From: Thermohalobaculum sp039026375
Lineage (GTDB): Bacteria > Pseudomonadota > Alphaproteobacteria > Rhodobacterales > Rhodobacteraceae
DNA length: 64,000 bases
NCBI GenBank assembly: GCA_039026375.1
Contig: JBCCML010000008.1
Location: forward strand, 59,438 to 123,437
Reading direction: 5' to 3'
The translations under genes and the position numbers were made by a program. Below the pieces are notes generated by a model. It made no database searches. It had not been told where the DNA came from and worked only from the letters and a program-made list of their open reading frames with translations. This document shows positions 37,387 through 45,934 of the stretch, in pieces (within the stretch, counting starts at the first letter, position 1; the number at the start of each line of letters is the position of its first letter).

Positions 37387-37557
37387 TGCGCAGCTCTCCT
37401 CCGTAAGGGTGGCGGCCCTGGCAAATGGGCGTGGGCCGAAATTCTGGTTGGGGTGTAGCGCCTTCAGCCGCAGTCCCCTATGGAAAAAACGACGCGGCAT
37501 AAGTGCGAATCGCCATTTTCCGGCATCTGTAGCTAGGGCTGTCATAAGCGTCAAACG

Positions 37558-38448
37558 ATGCCGCCGGTTGTTCTGCCGCTTGGAAAGGGGTCCGCTATCA
37601 CCGCCATTCTCGCCATGCTGGCGACCTGCGTGCTTCTGGCGGCGGTCACCCTGATCGCCAAACTGCTGGGGGCACAGCCGGATGGGCTGGGTCTGCACCC
37701 CTTTCAGATCAGTGCGGCGCGCTTTTTGTTCGCGTGGGTTGCCATCTCAGTGGTGGTTGCCGTGCTGCGACCGAACTTTCAGGGAACCCACTGGCCGAAT
37801 CACATCGCGCGATCTGTGCTGGGCTGGTTGTCGGGCACCTGTCTGTTCGCTGCGGCCGCGCTGATCCCCTTGGCCAGCGCCACGGCACTGTCGTTCCTCA
37901 GTCCTGTGGTCACGATGGTTCTGGCGATGTTCCTGCTGTCCGAGAAGGTGGGCCGCTGGCGCTGGTCAGCCGCCGGGATCGCGCTGATCGGCGCTTTGGT
38001 CCTGACGCAACCGGGCAGTGACACCTTCCAGATCGGCGCCCTGATCGCCATCGCAGCCGCGCTGTTCATGGGGATGGAGGGGATCTTTCTGAAGAAGCTC
38101 AGCGATACCGAGCCTGCGGTGCGCATCCTGTTCGTCAACAACTCGATCGGGATGCTGGTCTCGGTCAGCGTGGCCAGCTTCTTCTGGACGTGGCCCACGG
38201 CCGAGGGTTGGGCGCTGATGGCCGCGATCGGTCTGACGATGATTGTGGCCCAGGCCTTGCTCATCCAGGCCATGAAGCGAGGTGATGCCAGCTTGCTGGT
38301 GCCGCTTTTCTACACGATCCTGATCTTCTCCGGCTTGTTGGACTTCGCCGTCTTTGGGGTGATCCCGGAACTGGCCGCGTGGATCGGTGCGGCGCTGATC
38401 GTCTGCGGCGCGGTGATCATCTCGATCCGCGGTCGGCGGCAAGGATAG
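37558..38448 (+). CDS. EamA/DMT-family transporter
   Basis: This 296-residue protein has about ten hydrophobic segments arranged as two EamA repeats, the pattern of drug/metabolite exporters. Short charged loops such as FLLSEKVGRWRWS and the C-terminal IRGRRQG fit the family. The first repeat begins near residue 17. It is divergent from etfB and convergent with the Lrp-type regulator gene. Substrates in the family include amino acids, nucleotides and drugs, and nothing here narrows that. Confidence 0.88.
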   Translation: MPPVVLPLGKGSAITAILAMLATCVLLAAVTLIAKLLGAQPDGLGLHPFQISAARFLFAWVAISVVVAVLRPNFQGTHWPNHIARSVLGWLSGTCLFAAAALIPLASATALSFLSPVVTMVLAMFLLSEKVGRWRWSAAGIALIGALVLTQPGSDTFQIGALIAIAAALFMGMEGIFLKKLSDTEPAVRILFVNNSIGMLVSVSVASFFWTWPTAEGWALMAAIGLTMIVAQALLIQAMKRGDASLLVPLFYTILIFSGLLDFAVFGVIPELAAWIGAALIVCGAVIISIRGRRQG

Positions 38449-38487
38449 GCGGCGGCAGGGATAGTTGGCGCCAGGGATAGATGCCGC

Positions 38488-38949
38488 CTACAAGGGCAGG
38501 GCAGTGGTGTCCTCAATATCCTCCATGACGAAGCTGGCTGAGACGTCGGACAAAGAGATCTTGCTGATCAGCCGCTGATAGAACCGGTCATAGGCAGCCA
38601 TGTCGGCCACACGAACCCGCAGCACGTAGTCCAACTCGCCGGTCATGCGGTGGGCGCCCACAATCTCGGGCATTTGACCGATGGCCTGGCGAAAAGCGCC
38701 GAGCCATTCGGGGTCGTGGCGGTTGGTGCGCACCAGGACGTAGACCGATAGGCCCAGATCCACACGCCCCGGATCGACCAGTGCCACGCGGGCGCGGATG
38801 ATGCCGTCTGCTTCCAGCCGTTTGACCCGGCGCCAGCAGGCATTGCGCGATAGGGCGACTTTGTCGGCGAGTTGCTCCAGGCTTATTGCGGCATCCTTTT
38901 GCAGATGTCGCAGGATAGCGCGGTCAAATTCGTCCAGTGTTTCGGTCAT
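38488..38949 (-). CDS. Lrp/AsnC-family transcriptional regulator
   Basis: This 153-residue regulator has an N-terminal helix-turn-helix (LDEFDRAILRHLQKDAAISLEQLADKV, recognition helix around SRNACWRRVKRLE). It also has the C-terminal RAM ligand-binding fold with GAHRMTGELDYVLRV. Such proteins usually sense an amino acid. It is divergent from the small gene at 39060 and convergent with the EamA exporter, which could be a target, as seen for other Lrp-exporter pairs. The ligand is unknown. Confidence 0.92.
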   Translation of the reverse strand: MTETLDEFDRAILRHLQKDAAISLEQLADKVALSRNACWRRVKRLEADGIIRARVALVDPGRVDLGLSVYVLVRTNRHDPEWLGAFRQAIGQMPEIVGAHRMTGELDYVLRVRVADMAAYDRFYQRLISKISLSDVSASFVMEDIEDTTALPL

Positions 38950-39059
38950 CCATGAGAATATCTCCCAACTTTAAACTGGTAAGCAATGCTAATTGGGAAA
39001 ATATCCGGGTGAATCCGGGCGATGGTTTGCGAAATCAAGCTAACGGAAGGAAATCCATC

Positions 39060-39272
39060 ATGACCCGGTTCTTCACCCAAGTCTTTGTCGACCACCCGCG
39101 CTCCGTCGATGAGAGCTACCTACAGCACATGCGCTTTGCCGGGTGGTTTGCCTCGCGGTTGTTATTGGCGGGCGGGGCTGCTTTGGTGCACGCGATCATC
39201 CCGTGCCTGTTCGAAAAGACCGCGAGTCAGATGATCTGCCAGATGCACAGCCGGCTGTCGAACCGGCACTAG
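39060..39272 (+). CDS. DUF6356-like small membrane protein
   Basis: This 70-residue protein starts MTRFFTQVFVDHPRSVDESYLQHM and has one hydrophobic helix (FASRLLLAGGAALVHAIIPCLF) and a C-terminal SQMICQMHSRLSNRH. It resembles the small DUF6356 family of Alphaproteobacteria, whose function is unknown. The ATG at 39060 follows AACGGAAGG. It is divergent from the Lrp-type regulator and convergent with the cobalamin adenosyltransferase. Confidence 0.72.
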   Translation: MTRFFTQVFVDHPRSVDESYLQHMRFAGWFASRLLLAGGAALVHAIIPCLFEKTASQMICQMHSRLSNRH

Positions 39273-39297
39273 GCATTAAGCGCTACGCATTGGGCGC

Positions 39298-39870
39298 TTA
39301 TCGGTTTGCGCCCGGCACCCACAGGACGTCCTGCGTCCCGTTTTCATTTGCGACGCGGCTGGCCACGAAGAACCAGTCCGACAGGCGGTTCAGGTATTTG
39401 ACCGCGAAGGCATTGATCTCCTCCATTGTGGCCAGTTCCACCACCAGACGCTCGGCCCGGCGCGTCACAGTCCGGCACATGTGCAGGTGCGCCGACAGCG
39501 CCGAGCCGCCGGGCAGCACGAAGGACCGCAGGGGTTCCAGCGCCTTGTTCATCTCGTCGATCTCGGCCTCCAGCCGCTCGACCTGGCCCTCGACGATGCG
39601 CAATGGCGTGTACTCGGCCTTTGAATCCTCAGCTGGTTCCGGCCGGCAAAGATCGGCGCCCAAATCGAACAGGTCGTTCTGGATGCGGGCCAGCGCCGCA
39701 TCCATCTGGCCGTCTGCTGCCAATCGGGCCAGCCCGGCGGTGGCATTGGTCTCGTCAACCGTGCCGTAGGCGTTGACCCTCAGGGTGTATTTGGCCACCC
39801 GCGCGCCATTGCCCAACGCCGTTTCGCCGGCATCGCCGGTCTTCGTATAGATGCGATTCAGAACGACCAT
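39298..39870 (-). CDS. PduO-type cob(I)alamin adenosyltransferase
   Basis: This 190-residue ATP:cob(I)alamin adenosyltransferase makes adenosylcobalamin from reduced cobalamin and ATP. It has the N-terminal ATP-binding RIYTKTGDAGETALGNG, VNAYGTVDETNA, and the C-terminal FVLPGGSALSAHLHMCRTVTRRAER region with the conserved Arg residues. GAGGTGA precedes the ATG. It is the last gene of a minus-strand group with the twin-membrane protein and the SDR enzyme. Adenosylcobalamin would serve enzymes such as methylmalonyl-CoA mutase encoded elsewhere. Confidence 0.94.
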   Translation of the reverse strand: MVVLNRIYTKTGDAGETALGNGARVAKYTLRVNAYGTVDETNATAGLARLAADGQMDAALARIQNDLFDLGADLCRPEPAEDSKAEYTPLRIVEGQVERLEAEIDEMNKALEPLRSFVLPGGSALSAHLHMCRTVTRRAERLVVELATMEEINAFAVKYLNRLSDWFFVASRVANENGTQDVLWVPGANR

Positions 39871-39898
39871 TTACTCACCTCGTAGTTTGGCTTGCGCC

Positions 39899-40081
39899 TT
39901 AATCGCTGCCGGCCGTCACGGCGATCAAAATCAGAACCACAGCGACAAACTGCGCGGCGATCCGCCATTGCATCACCTTGTTCTGTTGTTTCGGGGACAT
40001 GGTGCCCCGGCCGAAACCGCTGATCCCGTAGATCAGGATGCCTGCGACGGCTGCGCAGGCGATGAAGGCGAGGACGGTCAT
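39899..40081 (-). CDS. twin-transmembrane (HIG1-like) small protein
   Basis: This 60-residue protein consists of two membrane helices (VLAFIACAAVAGILIYGIS and RIAAQFVAVVLILIAV) joined by a short polar loop with SPKQQNKVMQWR. This is the pattern of HIG1-like 'twin transmembrane' proteins of Alphaproteobacteria, often found next to cobalamin adenosyltransferase genes. GAGAGG precedes the ATG. HIG1 domains are linked to cytochrome oxidase assembly in mitochondria; a comparable role here is only a possibility. Confidence 0.8.
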   Translation of the reverse strand: MTVLAFIACAAVAGILIYGISGFGRGTMSPKQQNKVMQWRIAAQFVAVVLILIAVTAGSD

Positions 40082-40094
40082 GTGACCTCTCTTT

Positions 40095-40928
40095 CTAGTT
40101 ATTTTTCAACACACGATCGAGCCATCGCGTCGGCAGCAATCGCTTCAGGAACCCGACAATATAGGTCGGTGTCGTCACATAGTAGCGCGCACGTGGTTTT
40201 GGGCTCTCCACGGCATGGATCAGCTTGGCCGTGACAGCGCTTGGGGGCAGCTCGAATTTGTCCGGCGGCGGGTCCTGGGCATAGAGGCGTGGCTCCAGCG
40301 TTTTCCTGTAAAAACCGGCCCAAGGAGAGTTTTCCCGCTCGACATAGGCCTCGTAGTGGGGTTGCGCGTTCACCCGGATTGCCGTGTCGATCGGGCCCGG
40401 TTCAATCAGGATGACTTGGATCTTGGTGTTCGCGAGTTCCAGGCGCAGCACGTCCGAATACCCCTCCACCGCGAATTTGGTCGAGACATAGGGGCCGCGC
40501 ATCCGCAACCCGGCCATCCCTAGGACCGAGGAGCATTGCACGATCCGCCCATGTCCCTGCGCCCGCATGGCCGGCAGCACCCGGCGGGTCAGTTCGTGCC
40601 AGCCGAAGAAGTTTGCCTCGAAGATCGCGCGGAAGCCGTCCGTGGTCGTATCTTCGATCGCGCCGCCCATGGCATGGGCCCCGTTGTTGAACAGCGCATC
40701 CAGGTGGCCATTGGTGGCCGCTAACACCTGATCTACCGCCGCGGCAATGCTGTCCGTATCGGTGTAGTCCAGTTGCACGGCTTCCAGACCCTCATCGATC
40801 AGTCGCTCAACATCTTCAGGCTTTCTGCAGGCGGCAAAAACCCGCCAACCTCGATCACTAAGTGTGTGGGCCGCGTCATATCCGATCCCAGAGGAGCAAC
40901 CCGTGATCAAGATCGAACGAGAGGACAT
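40095..40928 (-). CDS. SDR-family oxidoreductase
   Basis: This 277-residue short-chain dehydrogenase has the NAD(P)-binding TGCSSGIGYDAA, NNGAHAMGG, the catalytic Ser in QCSSVLG and Tyr-Lys in YVSTKFAVEGYSD. The C-terminal KPRARYYVTTPTYIVGFLKRLLP is typical of SDRs that may act near membranes. I prefer the ATG at 40928 (GGAG about eight bases upstream). It is the first gene of a group with the twin-membrane protein (13 bases away) and the adenosyltransferase. The substrate is unknown. Confidence 0.88.
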   Translation of the reverse strand: MSSRSILITGCSSGIGYDAAHTLSDRGWRVFAACRKPEDVERLIDEGLEAVQLDYTDTDSIAAAVDQVLAATNGHLDALFNNGAHAMGGAIEDTTTDGFRAIFEANFFGWHELTRRVLPAMRAQGHGRIVQCSSVLGMAGLRMRGPYVSTKFAVEGYSDVLRLELANTKIQVILIEPGPIDTAIRVNAQPHYEAYVERENSPWAGFYRKTLEPRLYAQDPPPDKFELPPSAVTAKLIHAVESPKPRARYYVTTPTYIVGFLKRLLPTRWLDRVLKNN

Positions 40929-41013
40929 GGCGCGCTCCGCTAAAGTCGGCCCTGCCAAAGTGGCGCCGCGGCCCCAGCGTATAGGGGGCGGCGGCGCGTT
41001 TCGCTAGATGGGC

Positions 41014-42219
41014 TCAGCCCAGGACTTCATCGTCCGGATTGCCGGGATTGATCAGCGGATCGAACGGGTCCATCGGCGAGAAGCTGATGCCCCCATCCAC
41101 ATGGCCGTCGTACTCAAGGTCCGGGTCCATCGGCGAGTCGTCGCCGACCAGCAGCTTGATCGCCTCTTCCAGATCTTCCGGCACCTCGATTTCATTGAAG
41201 TCGAAACCGTCCACCCAGGTGATCGCGATCCCGGTTGCCTTCAGGATCTTTTCCTTCACCTCGGCTTCGTCTGCCTCGGTTACCGGTTCAGTCGGCTCAT
41301 CCGGGTTTGTGGTGGTCCCCGCCTCGTCCAGATTAATAATCTCGGGTTCGTCTTGCTCGCCGCCAGATCCACCAGCACGCAGCATGTCGTACATATTCTC
41401 TTCGTCATGCTCACGCACAGCCGCTTCGCGATAGTCTTCGCCTAAATCGCTCCACTCTTCATCTGTCGGCTCTTTTTCGTCGCAGTTGAAATATTCACCC
41501 CATTGAAGCGGCTCGACCTCGGCGCCTTCGAAAACGTCTTTGCTCATGGTCGCGGCTTTCTCGTACAGATGGCCAAACCAGTCATGCCAGGTCTCGGCGG
41601 AGATATAGATGCCCGTTCCCATGTCATCGGTCTGGGGATGTGCGTCGAAGTAGATCGCCACCCCATCCGTTGGCTCGCCATTCGTCTTCTTCTCGGCCAG
41701 GATCGGGTCCAACCAGTGAACGGTGGTCGGGTCCTCATACCAGCCGCCATGCTTCGACCATGTCGCATGCTCGGCAGGTGTGTAGGGATTTTCGCTGTCA
41801 CCTTTCGGGACGGCGCCCTGATCCGACGCTGTCGTATGATTGTTGGGTCCGGCACCGTTGGCGCCGCCTGTCGAACTGCCAGGCGTCTTGCCCTCTCCCG
41901 CCATGATGTGCCCCAGGGCGCCCAGCAGATCGGGCGTGGTGTCGAAGGGGCCTTTCTCATTGATGCCGTCAGGCGCGCCTTGGGTGCCGCTGCCTGGGAT
42001 GGTCTGGCCGTCTGGTCCGGGGATGCCGGGCGTCCCGCCTGTCGTCCCCATTCCTGGCATGCCCCCAGTCGGGTCAAGCCCCTCAGGGATGTCACCGCCG
42101 GGCACACTGTCACCAAGGATGTTTTCGAGTCCGGTTGTCTTCACCGTCTCGATATCGATCAAGTCCAAGCCAAGTTGTTCGACAAGGCTATTGGTTTGTG
42201 CAGTCTCATATTTACTCAT
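41014..42219 (-). CDS. acidic 401-residue protein, function unknown
   Basis: I do not recognise this protein. Residues about 35-85 are rich in Gly, Pro and Thr with collagen-like spacing (GGMPGMGTTGGTPGIPGPDG). The centre (about 145-260) is Trp-rich and folded-looking (HGGWYEDPTTVHWLDP, AETWHDWFGHLYEKA), and the C-terminal third is very acidic. There is no signal peptide, membrane segment or RTX repeat. The ATG at 42219 has a weak GGGAC upstream. It is followed upstream by an HNH endonuclease gene on the same strand. It could be a secreted or surface-linked effector, but that is a guess. Confidence 0.6.
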   Translation of the reverse strand: MSKYETAQTNSLVEQLGLDLIDIETVKTTGLENILGDSVPGGDIPEGLDPTGGMPGMGTTGGTPGIPGPDGQTIPGSGTQGAPDGINEKGPFDTTPDLLGALGHIMAGEGKTPGSSTGGANGAGPNNHTTASDQGAVPKGDSENPYTPAEHATWSKHGGWYEDPTTVHWLDPILAEKKTNGEPTDGVAIYFDAHPQTDDMGTGIYISAETWHDWFGHLYEKAATMSKDVFEGAEVEPLQWGEYFNCDEKEPTDEEWSDLGEDYREAAVREHDEENMYDMLRAGGSGGEQDEPEIINLDEAGTTTNPDEPTEPVTEADEAEVKEKILKATGIAITWVDGFDFNEIEVPEDLEEAIKLLVGDDSPMDPDLEYDGHVDGGISFSPMDPFDPLINPGNPDDEVLG

Positions 42220-42330
42220 AATCTACGTCCCATTTACCATACAGGCGCCGCCTGTTGTTTGCGTGTGCAGTAATTATGGCAAAGAGGACAGTGATTCGAC
42301 GTAACGGCTGTTGCAACCTTGGCGGGAAAC

Positions 42331-42765
42331 TCAGCGGCGCCGACGATTGGGGTGTTTTGTCGTGCGGCTATGAAACGTCGGCGGCTTCTTGGCCACCCAC
42401 GCGATGAACTTCGCCAACCGGGGATGAGTGCGCAGCGCCTCCGGCGTGTTGTAATCGCGCGCCAGTTCCGCCTCGGTCAGGGTGGCGTGGATCTCGTTGT
42501 GGCAGATCTGATGGACCAGGATGGTGGGCCCAGCCCGCCCGCCCTTCAGCTTGGGCACCAGGTGGTGCATCGATTGCTTCGCCTCCGGCGGGATTGGACG
42601 TCCGCACAGCGGGCAGATCGGGTGTTCGTGGGGCTGAGCGGGCAAAGGAGGTCTCGGCAGCACTGCGATGGATTCATAGCGTGGATCACAATCATCACCT
42701 GCCGCATGATGGGCGCGCGTCAAGGCGACAGGATCCGCTTTCCACTTTACACATGATGTGGCCAA
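42331..42765 (-). CDS. HNH endonuclease
   Basis: This protein contains a compact HNH nuclease module: CPLCGRPIPP, the first His in MHHLVPKLKGG, VHQICHNEIHATLTEAEL and a final basic tail. The two Cys of CPLC and those near ICHNEIH fit a zinc-stabilised HNH domain. The start is uncertain: a TTG at 42765 gives 144 residues, while a GTG at 42663 would give the 110-residue form more usual for the family. Small HNH proteins of this type occur on chromosomes as well as in mobile elements. It is encoded antisense to the leader of the amidinotransferase gene. Confidence 0.75.
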   Translation of the reverse strand: MATSCVKWKADPVALTRAHHAAGDDCDPRYESIAVLPRPPLPAQPHEHPICPLCGRPIPPEAKQSMHHLVPKLKGGRAGPTILVHQICHNEIHATLTEAELARDYNTPEALRTHPRLAKFIAWVAKKPPTFHSRTTKHPNRRRR

Positions 42766-42902
42766 GGCCCGCGCGGCTCGCGTGCAGGGTCACATCAACG
42801 GTGAATACCGTCGCTTCTGACACATCAGAGGGTCCAGATCAGGCTTGTCTGACCGGTTCGGACCCGCGACACCCTCTCCCGCAGGCAGTGTGGGAGAGCG
42901 CA

Positions 42903-44012
42903 ATGACATCGACAATCGTCAATTCCTGGAACGAGTGGGATCCGCTGAAGCACGTCATCGTCGGGCGTGCCGATGGCTGCCACATCCCGCCAGCCGAGCC
43001 TGCGCTGGATGCCAAGGTGCCCGAGGACAGCGACATGCGCGGCCAATGGGGCATGCGCCCGCAGGAGACGATCGACCGCGCCAACGAGCTGCTGGACGGG
43101 TTCGCGGCGAAGCTGGAAAGCCGAGGCGTTATCGTCGACCGCCCCACGCCCATCGATTTCAGCCAACCGGCGACGACGCCGGATTTCCACACCGACAGCC
43201 AGTTTGGCTGCATGCCGCCGCGCGATGTGCTGCTGACGGTGGGCAACGAGATCCTCGAAGCCACCATGTCCTACCGGTGCCGCTGGTTCGAGTACCTCTG
43301 CTACCGCCCCCTCATGCAGCGCTACTTTGACGAGGACCCGAACTTCCGGCATGAGACCGCGCCGAAGCCCCGCCTGACGGACGCGGACTACCGGCCCGAT
43401 TACCTCTCTGAGAAGATCGGGGTCGAGAAGCGCCTGGAATGGACGGCCGAGAAGTTCTTCGTCACGACCGAGGAAGAGCCGCTGTTCGACGCCGCCGATG
43501 TCCTGCGCTTCGGCAAGGATCTGGTGGTGCAGCACGGGTTCACGACAAACCTAAAGGGGATCGAGTGGATCCGCCGCCATTTCCCCGACCACCGGGTGCA
43601 CGCGGTCAACTTCCCGGGCGATCCCTACCCGATCCACATCGACGCGACCTTCACGCCGATCCGCCCCGGGCTGATCCTGAACAACCCGCAGCGCCGCCTG
43701 CCGGACGACCAGCGCGAGATGTTCCAGAAGAACGGGTGGGAGATCGTCGACGCCGCCCAGCCCGCCCACAACACGCCACCGCCCTTGTGCTATTCGTCCA
43801 CCTGGCTCAGCATGAACGTGCTGGTACTGGACCCCAAGACGGTCTGCGTGGAAGCCAGTGAGGTCTACCAGATGGAACAGCTGGACAAGCTGGGCCAGAA
43901 CGTGATCCCGGTGGACCTGCGCGACGCCTACGCGTTCGGAGGAGGACTTCATTGCTGCACGGCGGACGTACGGCGCGAAGGTGGGCTCGAGGACTACTTC
44001 CCGCAGCAGTGA
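42903..44012 (+). CDS. glycine/arginine amidinotransferase-like protein
   Basis: This 369-residue protein belongs to the amidinotransferase family that moves the amidino group of arginine onto an amine. It matches GATM-type enzymes: VNSWNEWDPLKHVIVGRADG, the Asp/His residues of FPGDPYPIHIDATFTPI, and the catalytic Cys in GGGLHCCTADVRR. I set the start at the ATG at 42903, where similarity begins; the longer upstream frame is not supported. Related enzymes make guanidinoacetate or start guanidino natural products in cyanobacteria (CyrA, SxtG). A TauD-like dioxygenase gene follows after about 780 bases. The amine acceptor is unknown. Confidence 0.9.
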   Translation: MTSTIVNSWNEWDPLKHVIVGRADGCHIPPAEPALDAKVPEDSDMRGQWGMRPQETIDRANELLDGFAAKLESRGVIVDRPTPIDFSQPATTPDFHTDSQFGCMPPRDVLLTVGNEILEATMSYRCRWFEYLCYRPLMQRYFDEDPNFRHETAPKPRLTDADYRPDYLSEKIGVEKRLEWTAEKFFVTTEEEPLFDAADVLRFGKDLVVQHGFTTNLKGIEWIRRHFPDHRVHAVNFPGDPYPIHIDATFTPIRPGLILNNPQRRLPDDQREMFQKNGWEIVDAAQPAHNTPPPLCYSSTWLSMNVLVLDPKTVCVEASEVYQMEQLDKLGQNVIPVDLRDAYAFGGGLHCCTADVRREGGLEDYFPQQ

Positions 44013-44176
44013 TCGTTTGGATGGCTAGCGTAGATACGCATGCAGCCAAGTACATCCCACTGGCCTGTGCTCCGGAAACTCCTCTTTACTGCGCGAACAC
44101 GGGTGAGGGCTGTGCGGATAGCAGCAAGCAGACAAGTCGGGCGTTCCTGCTGTAGGTCAATTCAAGATCCGGCCTC

Positions 44177-44425
44177 TTGAAACAAGATGAGCGTGAGGTT
44201 TTTGACACCATTCACCGTGAAGGAAACGTGTTTGTCTTTGGGCCCAGCACCACTGAAGGTTGGATCCGCATCGAGATGGACAATAGCTGGGGCCCCTATC
44301 CCTACGTCGAATGGATTGCTCAAAACGGCCAAACCTTCATGAGCCGCGGTCAATGCTGGCATCTCCGATCTACCATGTATCAGAAGGTTCGGGCGCGTTC
44401 CCTACCGGCGCAAACCAGCGATTGA
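44177..44425 (+). CDS. possible small hypothetical protein
   Basis: A TTG at 44177 opens 82 codons. The product (REVFDTIHREGNVFVF, TEGWIRIEMDNSW, YPYVEWIAQNGQTF) is rich in Trp, Tyr and Phe and looks protein-like, more so than other frames here. There is no good ribosome binding site and no recognised family. It may be a fragment of a lost gene between the amidinotransferase and the dioxygenase. Confidence 0.35.
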   Translation: MKQDEREVFDTIHREGNVFVFGPSTTEGWIRIEMDNSWGPYPYVEWIAQNGQTFMSRGQCWHLRSTMYQKVRARSLPAQTSD

Positions 44426-44790
44426 GTACAGCTTTAGTAAAATTTTAAGGAACCCGACCTAGAACCGGCACTGCTCATGAGACGTTGCCCGGGGCTGAAT
44501 GAAAACACCCTGCGGGCTGGGGCCCCTGACAACGGCCCACCAGACCAGACGATACGGCCGGCCGCACCCAGTGGCCGGGGGGCCTTTCAAATGTGCCCCA
44601 AGCGCTTCCGTCCCTCGTTTCATTGCGGTCGATCCCTTATGTTGGATCTTTGCCGCACCCGCTGGTCCAAACCGGCACTTCCCACCCAGAGCCCTCACCC
44701 CCCGCAGGACGCACCCTTCCGCGCTGCCCGACTGTGCGCTAGCCTGTGCCCGACAAGCGTGAAACGCGCTGCAATCGGGAGGGCAACGCC
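44426..44790. other. intergenic stretch without a recognisable gene
   Basis: This 365-base stretch between the possible small ORF and the TauD-like gene gives only short, low-quality frames. It begins with an AT-rich segment (TTTAGTAAAATTTTAAGG) and becomes GC-rich. I see no RNA gene, repeat or insertion sequence. It presumably holds the promoter of the dioxygenase gene. Confidence 0.5.
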
Positions 44791-45633
44791 GTGACGATCC
44801 AGATCAAACCGCTGACGGGCGCGCTGGGCGCCGACGTGCTGGGCGCCGATATCCGCGATCCGGCGCAGTTCGACACGATCTTCCAGGCCTTCACGGACCA
44901 TGCCGTCATCGCCATCCGAGACCAGCAGATCACACCGGACGAGCAAATCACCTTTGCCGAGCGGTTCGGCGAGATCAACGTCAACCGCTTCTTTGCCAAG
45001 GTGCCGGGGCACGACAAGGTCGCCATGGTGCTGAAAGAGCCAGACCAGAAGAAGGCGATTGGCGAGAGCTGGCACACCGATCATTCCTACGACATGGAGC
45101 CGGCCATGTGCTCGATCCTGCACTGCATCGAGACGCCGGAGGTTGGCGGCGATACGGTCTTCGCCTCGATGTACTCGGTCCTGGATGGGCTGTCCGAGGG
45201 ATTGAGGACGACGCTTCATGGGCTGTCGGCCTGGCACTCGTCGCGCCATGTCTTTGGGGCGTCCCGTGCAAGCTCGGAAACGGCTTTTACTGGGCGCGTG
45301 GGCAATTCGGATTTGGCCACCCAGGACAGCCTGCACCCGGTGATCATCCGCCATCCGCTATCGGGGCGCGATGCGCTCTACGTCAATCCGCAGTTCACCA
45401 CCCATGTCGACGGCTGGACCGCGGCGGAGACAAAACCCCTGCTGGATTACCTCAGCGTGCTTGCCACCCAGCCCGAGCATACCTGCCGTGTGCGGTATGC
45501 CCCAGGGACCGTCGTGATCTGGGATAACCGTGCCACCTGGCACAAGGCGACGAACGACTATCAGGGCCACCGCCGGCTGATGCACCGGATCACCGTGCAG
45601 GGGCCGGGTCTGGCCGCCGCGCGCGCCGCCTGA
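44791..45633 (+). CDS. TauD/TfdA-family Fe(II)/2-oxoglutarate dioxygenase
   Basis: This 280-residue non-haem iron dioxygenase couples 2-oxoglutarate decarboxylation to hydroxylation of an organic substrate. The iron ligands are the His and Asp of WHTDHSY and a distal His in the C-terminal RLMHRIT. The 2-oxoglutarate-binding Arg is expected in that same segment. I chose the GTG at 44791 because GGGAGG lies nine bases upstream and the product then starts like family members. Substrates include taurine, aryloxy acids and betaines. The preceding amidinotransferase makes a guanidino compound an interesting candidate, without proof. Confidence 0.9.
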   Translation: MTIQIKPLTGALGADVLGADIRDPAQFDTIFQAFTDHAVIAIRDQQITPDEQITFAERFGEINVNRFFAKVPGHDKVAMVLKEPDQKKAIGESWHTDHSYDMEPAMCSILHCIETPEVGGDTVFASMYSVLDGLSEGLRTTLHGLSAWHSSRHVFGASRASSETAFTGRVGNSDLATQDSLHPVIIRHPLSGRDALYVNPQFTTHVDGWTAAETKPLLDYLSVLATQPEHTCRVRYAPGTVVIWDNRATWHKATNDYQGHRRLMHRITVQGPGLAAARAA

Positions 45634-45675
45634 GCGGTTGTGGGGGCGCGATCTTCGCGGTATCTGTCTGCCGAC

Positions 45676-45718
45676 GGCCCCGTAGCTCAGCTGGATAGAG
45701 CAACCGCCTCCTAAGCGG
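45676..45718 (+). tRNA. tRNA-Arg (CCU), 5' half only; likely integration site
   Basis: GGCCCCG starts an acceptor stem, followed by the D arm (GCTCAGCTGGATAGAGC) and a full anticodon stem-loop (CCGC-CTCCTAA-GCGG, anticodon CCT). After GCGG at 45718 the sequence no longer fits a tRNA: no variable loop, no T arm with GTTCGA and no CCA. An integrase gene begins 136-217 bases downstream in the same direction. The pattern is that of an att core at the anticodon loop, but the 3' half was not restored. Confidence 0.8.
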
Positions 45719-45934
45719 AAGCCCTCTTCCTCATGCGATTTCATCTTACATCTAAAGTATTGTCTTTTCAGCGATCTAGAGCTTTTATTTGCTCATGCTC
45801 GCCCATGCATTTGCACTCCAACGCACGCGATTGAAGAGACAAAAAAAGAGACAATGAGACAGCGCCTGACCGATATCTCGATCCGACAAATGCCCCACCC
45901 GTAACGCTCAGATGTCAAAATCTGGGATACCCAA

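Noticed and set aside
35832..37458. Open frames opposite etfA and etfB
   Set aside because: Shadows of the conserved etf genes.
45676..45850. Group I intron in the tRNA-Arg(CCU) anticodon loop, as known in some Alphaproteobacteria
   Set aside because: The anticodon stem is complete on both sides before the break, so the interruption is not in the loop, and no second half follows within several hundred bases.
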